Under the pieces are notes generated by a model. The model worked only from the letters and a program-made list of their open reading frames with translations. It searched no databases and was not told the DNA's origin. The position numbers were made by a program, and so were the translations under genes. 64,000 nucleotides of DNA. Source: Arthrobacter sp. EpRS71 (GTDB taxonomy: Bacteria > Actinomycetota > Actinomycetes > Actinomycetales > Micrococcaceae). The stretch spans positions 1,786,361 to 1,850,360 of the forward strand of contig NZ_LNUV01000006.1 of the NCBI RefSeq assembly GCF_001512285.1, written 5' to 3'. How positions within the stretch are numbered: the first letter of the stretch is position 1; every line of letters starts with the position of its first letter. Below are positions 17,362 to 24,812 of this stretch, in pieces.

Positions 17362-18228
17362 TCAGCGCAGCTCTTCCCTTTCGACGGGAATCCACAACTG
17401 GCCGCGGCCGTGCGTGCCGCCCGGTTCCACCTTGACGCTGAGCATCTCCGGTCCCGGCGCCCACCGGTAAGGGTTGGCGGGAAACCACTCGGTGGCGGCG
17501 TCGGCCCACATGCCCTGCAGGACTTCCGGAAATTTGCCCTCTGCTTCAAAGACCACCCACAAACCTGGTGGAACCTCGAGGGATTCAAAACCTTCCGGCA
17601 CTGGTTTGGTTGAGGCCACACCGTGCCAGTAGTCCAGCTCGCTACCCTCGGTGCGCTGCTCTTCGATGTTGTCTGTGATGGACACGGGGCCGGCCGGCTC
17701 CATGTCAGCAAGCTCCAGCAGCCGCGTGGTGACAGCGGGATCCACTCCGCGCTGGAACTCGATGATGGCGTTGTTGGGCCCTTCGTGAACCAACGGGACG
17801 CGGGCTTTCAGGCCAATAAGGCGGAAGGCCGGCTTGTCTTCTATGCGGTGCTTCATGTCGCTGTTTCCTTCGACTCGTAGATGGAACCTCAGCTGAGGTT
17901 GGGAATGGAGGACAGCGCCAGGAAGCCGCGCCTCGGAGGGACTCAGCCCGTGCATGGCTTTGAAGGCGCGGGTAAATGCTTCTGCTGACCCGTACCCGTA
18001 ACGCACGGCCACGTCCAGCACGGTCCGGCCTTCCAAGATCTCCGCCGTGGCTGCCGTCAGGCGCCGCCTGCGGATGTACTCAGAGATGGGAATTCCAGCC
18101 AAGGAGGAGAACATCCGCCGGAAGTGGTACTCGGACGTCAGAGCAGCTTTGGCCAGGACCTGAACCTCGACGTCCGTGGTGAGGTCCTGCTCGATCAGCT
18201 CTATTGCCCGGTTCCAGCCCTGCATCAT
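17362..18228 (-). CDS. AraC-family regulator with GyrI-like ligand-binding domain
   Basis: 288 aa from ATG 18228, which follows GGACGGGGAC; an upstream in-frame start at 18279 has no ribosome site. Residues 1-105 hold two AraC helix-turn-helix motifs (VQVLAKAALTSEYHFRRMFSSLAGIPISEYIRRRRLT, then VLDVAVRYGYGSAEAFTRAFKAMHGLSPSEAR). Residues 125-288 form a GyrI/Rob-type effector domain (FRLIGLKARVPLVHEGPN to LWIPVE). Proteins of this design respond to drugs or hydrophobic ligands. The neighbouring SDR or the acidic-protein/GlsB pair are possible targets. Confidence 0.85.
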   Translation of the reverse strand: MMQGWNRAIELIEQDLTTDVEVQVLAKAALTSEYHFRRMFSSLAGIPISEYIRRRRLTAATAEILEGRTVLDVAVRYGYGSAEAFTRAFKAMHGLSPSEARLPGAVLHSQPQLRFHLRVEGNSDMKHRIEDKPAFRLIGLKARVPLVHEGPNNAIIEFQRGVDPAVTTRLLELADMEPAGPVSITDNIEEQRTEGSELDYWHGVASTKPVPEGFESLEVPPGLWVVFEAEGKFPEVLQGMWADAATEWFPANPYRWAPGPEMLSVKVEPGGTHGRGQLWIPVEREELR

Positions 18229-18368
18229 GTCCCCGTCCCGCACTGGGTCTCCCGCTTGCCTTGGGTCTCCCTGGTGCATTTGCCTTCATCCTCTCCATCG
18301 ACGCTACGCGGGCGTCACGGTGGATGCCCCAACAATCCATGCCCGAAATTATCAGGCCCCGGCAACGC

Positions 18369-18407
18369 AAGAACCCGGAGGCTGCAGCTGCAGTTCTCCG
18401 GGTTCTT
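18369..18407 (-). terminator. Perfect 12-bp hairpin terminator
   Basis: AAGAACCCGGAG (18369-18380) pairs exactly with CTCCGGGTTCTT (18396-18407) over 15 nt. It lies just past the stop of the acidic protein gene on the minus strand and separates it from the AraC gene. Confidence 0.7.
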
Positions 18408-18422
18408 GGCTGTATTCAGATG

Positions 18423-18683
18423 TTACGGGCGACTGGAGCCTGATGCCTCTTCGTCCGGTTCGGAGGAGAAGGGTCGGTCCCCAGGGACGTCTTCCGTGTT
18501 CTTTTCGTCCAACTCGGCGTCCGCCGAAGGTACCGTCTTCTCGGCATAGTCACCCTCGGTGTAGTCGCCTCCGGCGTCATCCTTCAGGGTTTCCGGAGAC
18601 ACTCCAGCGTCGCCGTAATCGCCTTCGGAGTACTGGCCTTCGAGTTCTTCACCGTTGGCATCGTGGTTCTGGTTATTAGCCAT
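18423..18683 (-). CDS. Acidic, repeat-bearing disordered small protein
   Basis: 86 aa, strongly acidic and lacking hydrophobic segments. A short motif repeats: QYSEGDYGDAG, then DYTEGDYAEKT. The sequence is almost certainly disordered. It overlaps the GlsB/YeaQ gene by 8 nt and is followed by a perfect terminator, so the two form a small operon. No function is recognised; abundant acidic proteins of this kind are often stress-induced. Confidence 0.65.
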   Translation of the reverse strand: MANNQNHDANGEELEGQYSEGDYGDAGVSPETLKDDAGGDYTEGDYAEKTVPSADAELDEKNTEDVPGDRPFSSEPDEEASGSSRP

Positions 18684-18945
18684 GGTGTGCCTTGCGGCCG
18701 GTGACCAGGCCGTAGATCAGCAGCACGATGATGGAGCCGCCGATGGCCAGGAGCCACGTGGTGAGGGAGAAGAATTCCTGCAGGCCCGTTCCGAAGATCA
18801 GACCGCCGATCCAGCCACCCAGGAGTGCGCCGACGACGCCCAACAGGAGAGTGATCAGCCAGCCGCCACCCTGGCGGCCCGGAAGAATAAGCTTTGCGAT
18901 AGCGCCGGCCAAAAGACCGAGCAGAAGAAAACCAAAGAAACCCAT
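18676..18945 (-). CDS. GlsB/YeaQ/YmgE-family stress membrane protein
   Basis: 89 aa with three Gly-rich membrane helices: MGFFGFLLLGLLAGAIAKLI, then ITLLLGVVGALLGGWIGGLIFG and WLLAIGGSIIVLLIYGLVTG. The LAGAIAKLILPG and GALLGGWIGG patterns define the transglycosylase-associated/YeaQ family, small inner-membrane proteins induced by general stress. An operon with the acidic 86-aa gene follows it by overlap. A poorly coding 594-bp region lies upstream. Confidence 0.88.
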   Translation of the reverse strand: MGFFGFLLLGLLAGAIAKLILPGRQGGGWLITLLLGVVGALLGGWIGGLIFGTGLQEFFSLTTWLLAIGGSIIVLLIYGLVTGRKAHHG

Positions 18946-19539
18946 TTTTGCTCCTACTTTCTTGTTGATGGAAATTCCATGAACGTGATGAAGCGAGTAA
19001 TTTCACCGGGTGCCTGTTCCAAGATGTAGGCACCGTAATGGGGCCCCTGAAGGCCCTATGGAATGTGGGGAATTGGAACTAGTGTGAAACCCCGATGAAT
19101 TTGTGAGATGCAGCCAATTAAGCACTCCTGCCGATTGGGTCAGACTCGGTACTACATCAGTAACGCTAGCGGCTCCTGCGGCTGGTAGCAAGTAACCTGA
19201 CTATTAGTTCGCCCTTGCTTGCGGGCCCGGAATGCCGCGGATCCGCGGCCTGACGCGATGAGAGGTGGTTCGCGACTCCCTTGAAGCCATCCTGCATTTT
19301 CCCGGCCGACTGCTCAAGTCCCGCTCTCGATTCCACGCCAACGCCCCTTGCCGCCAGGCCCTGGTGCTTTCGCCGGATGCGGTAGCCACCTGCGGATATC
19401 CGGTACCAGGCATAACGCTTTAGCCAGCCGGTTTATTCGGCAAATGAGTGTTAACCCACCCCGCCATCAAAGTTCAGGTGACATGGCATGGCTTGCGGGG
19501 CTAATGTCGAGGAATAACACCTCGAAAGGAGTGATTGCT
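18946..19539. other. 594-bp stretch without a supported gene
   Basis: Short open frames on both strands here have no ribosome site or family resemblance. It contains the promoter region of the GlsB gene, a perfect 16-bp palindrome GCCGCGGATCCGCGGC at 19234-19249, and the leader of the gene starting at 19540. Nothing RNA-like such as a tRNA arm is seen. Confidence 0.5.
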
Positions 19540-19965
19540 GTGAAAGGAAAGGCATTGTTCGCCGTGGGCGTGGCTGTCGGCTACGTTTGGGGTTCGAAGT
19601 CCTGGTCGGAGGTGTATCGGCGGATCCGCGGAGGCACTGAGAAGCTGTGGAAGAACCCTGAGGTTCAAGAGAACGTACATCAGGCTACGGAGGCCGTTCA
19701 AGAGTCCGTACCGGACATCCTGGACAACCTGTATGAGGCCGGCAAGAAGTTGATGGAGAAGGCGGAAACGATGTTCCCAGGTATCTCTACGCCGAAAACG
19801 GGGCAGTACTCCGACTCTTCGTCCAGCAGCAAGCCCACTACGCCCATCATCACGTCAGATGTTGTGTCCGATCCTGCCCTGGACGACACCACGGGAAGCG
19901 ACTGGACCGGCGAGGGTGGCGCGGCACCGGAAGGGCCGGCAACCAATACGCCGCCCAAGCACTAA
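19540..19965 (+). CDS. YtxH-like small protein with disordered acidic tail
   Basis: 141 aa from GTG 19540, 8 nt after AAAGGAG; upstream in-frame codons lack a ribosome site. A short hydrophobic N-terminus (KGKALFAVGVAVGYVWGSKSW) is followed by an amphipathic helix (YRRIRGGTEKLWKNPEVQENVHQATEAVQESV) and a Ser/Thr/Pro/Asp tail. This is the general form of YtxH-type proteins, which sit at the membrane and are stress-linked in Bacillus. The match is by form only. Confidence 0.65.
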   Translation: MKGKALFAVGVAVGYVWGSKSWSEVYRRIRGGTEKLWKNPEVQENVHQATEAVQESVPDILDNLYEAGKKLMEKAETMFPGISTPKTGQYSDSSSSSKPTTPIITSDVVSDPALDDTTGSDWTGEGGAAPEGPATNTPPKH

Positions 19966-20012
19966 CGCGCTTCAAGCAGCCCCCGCGCGGTGAGGCCGCC
20001 GTGTCCGGCGAG

Positions 20013-20026
20013 CCCCGCCGTCGGGG
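20013..20026. terminator. Short hairpin between convergent genes
   Basis: CCCCG (20013-20017) pairs with CGGGG (20022-20026) over 4 nt and is followed by GTTTACTT. It lies between convergent genes ending at 19965 and 20048. Confidence 0.4.
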
Positions 20027-20047
20027 GTTTACTTGTCCGTCTGAGTG

Positions 20048-20752
20048 TTACCCGGCGCGTCCCACTGCGGCAAGGATCGCCTCGCCCAGTTCCTTGGGCT
20101 TGGTGAACTGGGGCCAGTGACCGGTGGGAAGGTCGATGTACTGGACGTCCCGGATCCTGGCGAGTTCGGCCGTGAAGGGGTGACCGGCATCCATCCATTC
20201 CTTGAGGAGCGACGACGGGAATTGGCAGGCGATGATGGTGGCCGGTACGCCGTAACGGCGGACGTCGTTCAGGCGTTGCTGGTCAACGGCCACGCCCTTG
20301 GGTTGCGGGACGGCCCGGGCGCGGAAGGCTTCTTTGAGGTGGTCTGTCAGGTCAACGAGGTCTTCTTCCTCGAACAGTTCCCACGGCGGCAGCGGGATGT
20401 CGTCGCCGTCGTCGGGCAGTTCGTCATTGATAACTCCTCCCTCGCCGAGTGGTCCGCTGTCCACGTAGATGGCGCGGGCCACGCGGTCCGGGCGGGAGTC
20501 GGCCACGCCGTGAATGATGGCGCCGCCACCTGAATGGCCCACCAAGACCACTTTGCCGTCCAGGGAGTCCACTTTCGCGGCCACTGCGTCGATATGGGTG
20601 CGGAGACCGATGCCGGCGCGTGAAGCATCCACCGACTCCAGTCCGGGCAGTGTCAGTGGGTGGACTGTGTGTCCGGCGGCCACCAGAGGGGGCGTCACCT
20701 CCTCCCACGACGACGCGTCCAACCAGAAACCGGGTACAAGGATGATGTCCAT
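20048..20752 (-). CDS. Alpha/beta hydrolase
   Basis: 234 aa, about the size of small esterases or salicylate-esterase-like hydrolases. LVPGFWLDASSW carries the oxyanion loop, VGHSGGG the nucleophile Ser74, and GHWPQF near residue 213 the catalytic His. An acidic insertion (LPDDGDDIPLPPWELFEEEDL) lies in the cap region. The soluble enzyme has no signal peptide, and its substrate is unknown. It lies just upstream of, and divergent from, the homoprotocatechuate operon, with a 66-bp palindromic element in the gap. Confidence 0.83.
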   Translation of the reverse strand: MDIILVPGFWLDASSWEEVTPPLVAAGHTVHPLTLPGLESVDASRAGIGLRTHIDAVAAKVDSLDGKVVLVGHSGGGAIIHGVADSRPDRVARAIYVDSGPLGEGGVINDELPDDGDDIPLPPWELFEEEDLVDLTDHLKEAFRARAVPQPKGVAVDQQRLNDVRRYGVPATIIACQFPSSLLKEWMDAGHPFTAELARIRDVQYIDLPTGHWPQFTKPKELGEAILAAVGRAG

Positions 20753-20825
20753 GCCGGTACCCTACGGGAGCCCACCGACAGTTTGTAAGAGTGGCTGGCT
20801 TCCCTTCGCCACCGTCCTCCCATCC

Positions 20826-20891
20826 CCCAACTAAGTAGCACTTCAGGTCGTTCTCAGCGCTCAGAACGACCTGATCTGCTACCTACTTGGG
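20826..20891. repeat. 66-bp palindromic element, copy 1
   Basis: The ends CCCAACTAAGTAGCA and TGCTACCTACTTGGG are inverted copies with 2 mismatches. The core is a perfect 11-bp hairpin, CAGGTCGTTCT (20844-20854) with AGAACGACCTG (20863-20873). A second copy at 27489-27554 matches at 60 of 66 positions. The two copies bracket the catabolic operon. Confidence 0.85.
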
Positions 20892-20903
20892 TTTGAAGAG
20901 GGG

Positions 20904-20946
20904 TTGACGCGGATCACGAGTCCGGTTCATAGTTATCGTATACGAT
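20904..20946 (+). promoter_or_regulatory. Probable hpa promoter with GntR operator
   Basis: TTGACG (20904-20909) and CATAGT (20928-20933) are spaced 18 bp as -35 and -10. They are followed at once by the perfect 12-bp palindrome ATCGTATACGAT (20935-20946), typical of FCD-type GntR operators. A GntR gene is the second gene of the operon, so autoregulated repression is likely. Confidence 0.6.
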
Positions 20947-20982
20947 TTCGTACTTGATGCAGCTCGATGAAGAGGAGGCGCC

Positions 20983-22488
20983 GTGACACTGGAGTTTCGG
21001 ACCCAGGAAGTCAGCCAGGACATGCTGGCCCGGACGCGCAAGGTCATTGCGGTCCACATCAACTACCCCAGCCGTGCTGCCCAGCGCGGGCGTACTCCCG
21101 AGCAGCCGTCGTACTTCCTGAAGCCGTCCTCGTCTCTGGCGCTCGGCTCCGCGGACGCTCCCGGAACAGTTGAGCGCCCGGCCGGTTGCGAGCTGCTCGG
21201 TTATGAAGGCGAGATCGCCCTGGTGATCGGCAAGACAGCTCGCCGGGTTGGCCTTGAGGATGCGTGGAGCCACGTCGAAGGGATCACCGCGTCCAACGAC
21301 CTCGGCGTTTACGACCTCCGCTACGCAGACAAGGGCTCCAACGTCCGGTCCAAGGGCGGCGACGGTTTCACCCCCGTTGGACCCGCACTCATTCCGGCCG
21401 ACGCCGTGGACCCCACCCAACTACGGATCCGCACCTGGCACAACGGCGACCTCGTGCAGGACGACACCACCGAGGACCTGCTCTTCCCGTTCGCGCAGCT
21501 CGTGGCGGACCTTTCCCAGCTCCTGACGCTCGAAGAGGGCGACATCATCCTCACCGGCACCCCGGCCGGCGCCTCCGTGGCCAAGCCGGGTGACGTCGTC
21601 GAAATTGAGGTCACCGGCGGCGACTTCAGCAGCGGCCGTTTGGCCACCAAAGTAACGGAAGGCACGACGCCGTTCGCGGACTTTGGTGCCCGGCCCAAGA
21701 CAGATGACACCCAGCGGGAAGAGGCGTACGGATCGCGCGAAGCCGCCGGTTTGGCTCCTGCCGTTTCCGTGCTGACTCCGGCGCTGAAGGCGAAGCTCGA
21801 ATCCGTAGCTACAGCCACCCTGTCTTCCCAGCTGCGTAAGCGCGGGCTGAACAACGTGAGCATCGACGGACTTCAGGCCACCCGGCCGGACCGCAAAGTG
21901 GTGGGCCTGGCACGGACCCTGCGCTATGTGCCCAACCGCGAGGATCTCTTCACAACCCATGGCGGCGGTTTCAATGCCCAGAAGCGCGCCATCGACTCCG
22001 TAAATGAGGGCGAAATCCTGGTGATGGAAGCCCGCGGCGAGAAGGGCACCGGCACTGTGGGGGACATCCTCGCTTTGCGTGCCCAGGTCCGTGGCGCAGC
22101 TGCCATCATTACCGACGGCGGCGTCCGCGACTACTCGGCCGTGGCTGACCTGGAGATGCCCACGTACTTCGCCAACCCGCACCCCGCAGTGCTGGGCCGG
22201 CGCCATATTCCGTGGGACACGGACATCACCATCGCCTGCGGTGGAGCCACCGTCCAGCCGGGGGACATCATCGTGGCCGATTCGGACGGCATCCTGGTGG
22301 TCCCGCCGGCTATCGCCGAAGAACTGGTGGACGACTGCATCGCCCAGGAAAAGGAAGAGACGTTCATTTTCCAGATGGTCCAGGAAGGCAACAGCGTGGA
22401 TGGGCTGTACCCCATGAACAAGGAATGGCAAGCGCGGTACGCGGAGTGGTCCGCCCAGCAAAGCCCGGAAGGAGCCCACGGTGACTGA
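20983..22488 (+). CDS. hpaG: Fumarylacetoacetate hydrolase-family/RraA-family fusion enzyme
   Basis: 501 aa from GTG 20983, after GAGGAGG. Residues 15-235 are a FAH-family domain (YEGEIALVIGKTARRV, GITASNDLGVYDLR with the acidic metal ligands, SKGGDGFTPVGPAL, GDIILTGTPAG), similar to HpaG-type isomerase/decarboxylases of the homoprotocatechuate pathway. Residues 265-490 are an RraA/HMG-CHA aldolase-type domain (TLSSQLRKRGL, LALRAQVRGAAAIITDGGVRDYSAV with the Gly-x-Arg-Asp metal site, GDIIVADSDGILVVP). The second domain may supply a decarboxylase or aldolase step. No separate hpaF isomerase is nearby, so one half may cover that reaction. It overlaps the GntR gene by 8 nt. Confidence 0.82.
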   Translation: MTLEFRTQEVSQDMLARTRKVIAVHINYPSRAAQRGRTPEQPSYFLKPSSSLALGSADAPGTVERPAGCELLGYEGEIALVIGKTARRVGLEDAWSHVEGITASNDLGVYDLRYADKGSNVRSKGGDGFTPVGPALIPADAVDPTQLRIRTWHNGDLVQDDTTEDLLFPFAQLVADLSQLLTLEEGDIILTGTPAGASVAKPGDVVEIEVTGGDFSSGRLATKVTEGTTPFADFGARPKTDDTQREEAYGSREAAGLAPAVSVLTPALKAKLESVATATLSSQLRKRGLNNVSIDGLQATRPDRKVVGLARTLRYVPNREDLFTTHGGGFNAQKRAIDSVNEGEILVMEARGEKGTGTVGDILALRAQVRGAAAIITDGGVRDYSAVADLEMPTYFANPHPAVLGRRHIPWDTDITIACGGATVQPGDIIVADSDGILVVPPAIAEELVDDCIAQEKEETFIFQMVQEGNSVDGLYPMNKEWQARYAEWSAQQSPEGAHGD

Positions 22489-23179
22489 AACCGCCGTCGG
22501 AAGTTCCGCCGTCGAGAGCGCCGCCGCTCTGAAGGCTCATCCTGAGAGCAAGTCCCAGCAGGCCTATGCGGCCGTGAAAGCACGGATCGTGGAAGGGACC
22601 TACACGCCGGGTTATCGGCTGGTGCTCGCCAAGATCGCCGAGGACCTGGGCTTTAGCGTGGTTCCCGTGCGGGAAGCAATCCGCCGACTGGAAGCTGAAG
22701 GGCTGGTGAAGTTCGAGCGGAACGTGGGCGCCACGGTGTCCGGGATCGACCCCACCGAGTACCTCTATACGATGCAGACGCTGAGCATCGTGGAAGGTGC
22801 GGCCACTGCGCTGTCCGCTCCCTTGATCGACTCGATAGCCATCGCCCGGGCGCGGGCGGTGAACCAGGAGATGCGTGAGTGCCTGGAGCACTTTGACCCT
22901 GTCAGATTTACGGCGCTGAACCAGGACTTCCACAGCGTCCTGTTTGAACACTGCCCCAATCCGCACATCCTGGACCTGGTCCACCGGGGCTGGAACAGGC
23001 TGGCCTCGCTGAGGTCCTCCACGTTCCGTTTTGTCCCCGGCCGCGCCCAGGAATCAGTACGCGAACACGAGGCCCTGCTCCAGCTCATAGAGGGCGGAGC
23101 GGACGCCGACACCATCGAAAAAGCAGCCCGCCAACACCGCGCCGCCACCCTGGACGCATACCTCTCCACTACCAACTAA
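22481..23179 (+). CDS. GntR-family (FCD domain) regulator of the hpa operon
   Basis: 232 aa. A winged helix lies at about residues 27-90 (AYAAVKARIVEGTYTPGYRLVLAKIAEDLGFSVVPVREAIRRLEAEGLVKFERNVGATV), with an all-helical FCD effector domain after it. His residues (NQDFHSVLFEH and REHEALLQLI) fit the usual FCD metal/ligand site. The GTG start overlaps the FAH-RraA gene stop by 8 nt. The operator ATCGTATACGAT at the operon promoter is the expected target, relieved by a pathway aromatic or ring-cleavage product. Confidence 0.85.
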   Translation: MTETAVGSSAVESAAALKAHPESKSQQAYAAVKARIVEGTYTPGYRLVLAKIAEDLGFSVVPVREAIRRLEAEGLVKFERNVGATVSGIDPTEYLYTMQTLSIVEGAATALSAPLIDSIAIARARAVNQEMRECLEHFDPVRFTALNQDFHSVLFEHCPNPHILDLVHRGWNRLASLRSSTFRFVPGRAQESVREHEALLQLIEGGADADTIEKAARQHRAATLDAYLSTTN

Positions 23180-23181
23180 AG

Positions 23182-23244
23182 CAACGCGGGGTCACTTATG
23201 GCCCCCAAAACGCCCTCGAAGGGGCCATAAGTGACCCCGCGTTG
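23182..23244. repeat. Perfect 24-bp inverted repeat inside the hpa operon
   Basis: The arms at 23182-23205 and 23221-23244 are exact reverse complements (the left arm starts CAACGCGGGGTCACTTATGG) with a 15-nt loop. It begins just after the GntR stop and ends 19 nt before the hpaE start. It would form a very stable RNA hairpin, either a dispersed mobile-type palindrome or an intra-operon attenuator. Confidence 0.85.
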
Positions 23245-23263
23245 GAAGAAAAGGAAGACAACG

Positions 23264-24775
23264 ATGACGACCTCCGTAGAGACCACCAAGCACTACATTC
23301 CCGAGAACCTCCCGAGCCACATCCAGCACTTCATCAACGGCGAGTTCGTTGACTCCGTTTCCGGTAAGACGTTCGACGTCCTGGACCCGGTCTCCAACGG
23401 CAACTACGCCACCGCTGCCGCGGGCCAGAAGGAAGACATCGACCTCGCCGTTGCCGCCGCCCGTGAAGCCTTCGTCAACGGCCCGTGGCCGAAGATGAAG
23501 CCCCGCGAACGTGCCCGGGTGCTGAACAAGATCGCCGACGCCGTGGAGGCGCAGGAAGCCCGCCTCGCCGAGCTCGAAACGTTCGATACCGGCCTGCCGA
23601 TCACCCAGGCCAAGGGCCAGGCACTGCGCGCTGCCGAGAACTTCCGCTTCTTCGCGGACCTGATCGTGGCCCAGTTCGACGACGCCATGAAGGTCCCCGG
23701 TTCGCAGATCAACTACGTGAACCGCAAGCCGATCGGCGTCGCCGGCCTCATCACGCCGTGGAACACCCCGTTCATGCTGGAGTCCTGGAAGCTTGCCCCG
23801 GCACTGGCCACCGGCAACACCGTGGTCCTCAAACCTGCCGAGTTCACACCGCTCTCCGCCTCCCTGTGGGCACAAATCTTCAAGGACGCAGGCCTCCCTG
23901 ACGGTGTGTTCAACCTCGTCAACGGGCTCGGTGAAGAAGCCGGCGACGCCCTGGTGAAGCACCCCGACGTGCCGCTGATCTCCTTCACCGGCGAGACCAC
24001 CACGGGCCAGACCATCTTCCGCAACGCTGCCGCCAACCTCAAAGGCCTGTCCATGGAGCTCGGCGGCAAGTCCCCGTGCGTCGTGTTCGCCGATGCGGAC
24101 CTGGACGCCGCGATCGACTCGGCCCTGTTCGGGGTGTTCTCCCTCAACGGCGAACGCTGCACCGCCGGCTCCCGCATCCTCGTGGAACGCGCCATCTACG
24201 ACGAATTCTGCGAAAAGTACGCCGCCCGGGCCAAGAACATCGTGGTGGGCGACCCCCACGATCCCAAGACCCAGGTGGGTGCGCTCGTTCACCCGGAGCA
24301 CTACAACAAGGTGGCGTCCTACGTGGAGATCGGCAAGTCCGAGGGCAGGCTCCTGGCCGGCGGCGGCAGGCCCGACCACCTGCCCGAGGGCAACTACATC
24401 GCACCCACGGTGTTTGCCGACGTCGCGCCTGACGCGCGCATCTTCCAGGAGGAAATCTTCGGTCCCGTGGTGGCGATCACCCCGTTTGAGAACGACGACG
24501 AAGCCCTCGCCTTGGCCAACAACACCAAGTACGGCCTGGCGGCCTACATCTGGACCCAGAACCTGACCCGGGCCCACAACTTCTCCCAGAACGTGGAGGC
24601 CGGCATGGTGTGGCTCAACAGCCACAACGTCCGCGACCTCCGTACCCCGTTCGGCGGCGTCAAGGCTTCCGGCCTGGGCCACGAGGGCGGCTACCGTTCC
24701 ATAGACTTCTACACGGACCAGCAGGCCGTGCACATCACGCTCGGCTCAGTTCACACGCCCAAGTTCGGCGCCTAA
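23264..24775 (+). CDS. hpaE: 5-carboxymethyl-2-hydroxymuconate semialdehyde dehydrogenase
   Basis: 503 aa from ATG 23264, which follows AAGGAAG. It is a full-length aldehyde dehydrogenase with TPWNTPFMLESWKLAPALATGNTVVLKPAEFTP (NAD fold), the general base Glu265 in MELGGKSP and the nucleophile Cys299 in GERCTAGSR. It oxidises the semialdehyde made by the dioxygenase HpaD to 5-carboxymethyl-2-hydroxymuconate. The specific substrate is assigned from the operon (hpaD follows 37 nt downstream) as well as the sequence. A perfect 24-bp hairpin precedes it. Confidence 0.9.
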   Translation: MTTSVETTKHYIPENLPSHIQHFINGEFVDSVSGKTFDVLDPVSNGNYATAAAGQKEDIDLAVAAAREAFVNGPWPKMKPRERARVLNKIADAVEAQEARLAELETFDTGLPITQAKGQALRAAENFRFFADLIVAQFDDAMKVPGSQINYVNRKPIGVAGLITPWNTPFMLESWKLAPALATGNTVVLKPAEFTPLSASLWAQIFKDAGLPDGVFNLVNGLGEEAGDALVKHPDVPLISFTGETTTGQTIFRNAAANLKGLSMELGGKSPCVVFADADLDAAIDSALFGVFSLNGERCTAGSRILVERAIYDEFCEKYAARAKNIVVGDPHDPKTQVGALVHPEHYNKVASYVEIGKSEGRLLAGGGRPDHLPEGNYIAPTVFADVAPDARIFQEEIFGPVVAITPFENDDEALALANNTKYGLAAYIWTQNLTRAHNFSQNVEAGMVWLNSHNVRDLRTPFGGVKASGLGHEGGYRSIDFYTDQQAVHITLGSVHTPKFGA

Positions 24776-24812
24776 AGCTCCCCGCCTACCCTTTCAACGA
24801 AGAGAGAATCCC

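Noticed and set aside
19003..19413. Short minus-strand open frames in the 594-bp gap
   Set aside because: They have no ribosome site, no hydrophobic or motif pattern, and poor coding character.
23192..24733. A 513-codon open frame on the minus strand
   Set aside because: It lies fully antisense to hpaE, with low-complexity Gly/Val/His-rich text; a shadow caused by high GC.
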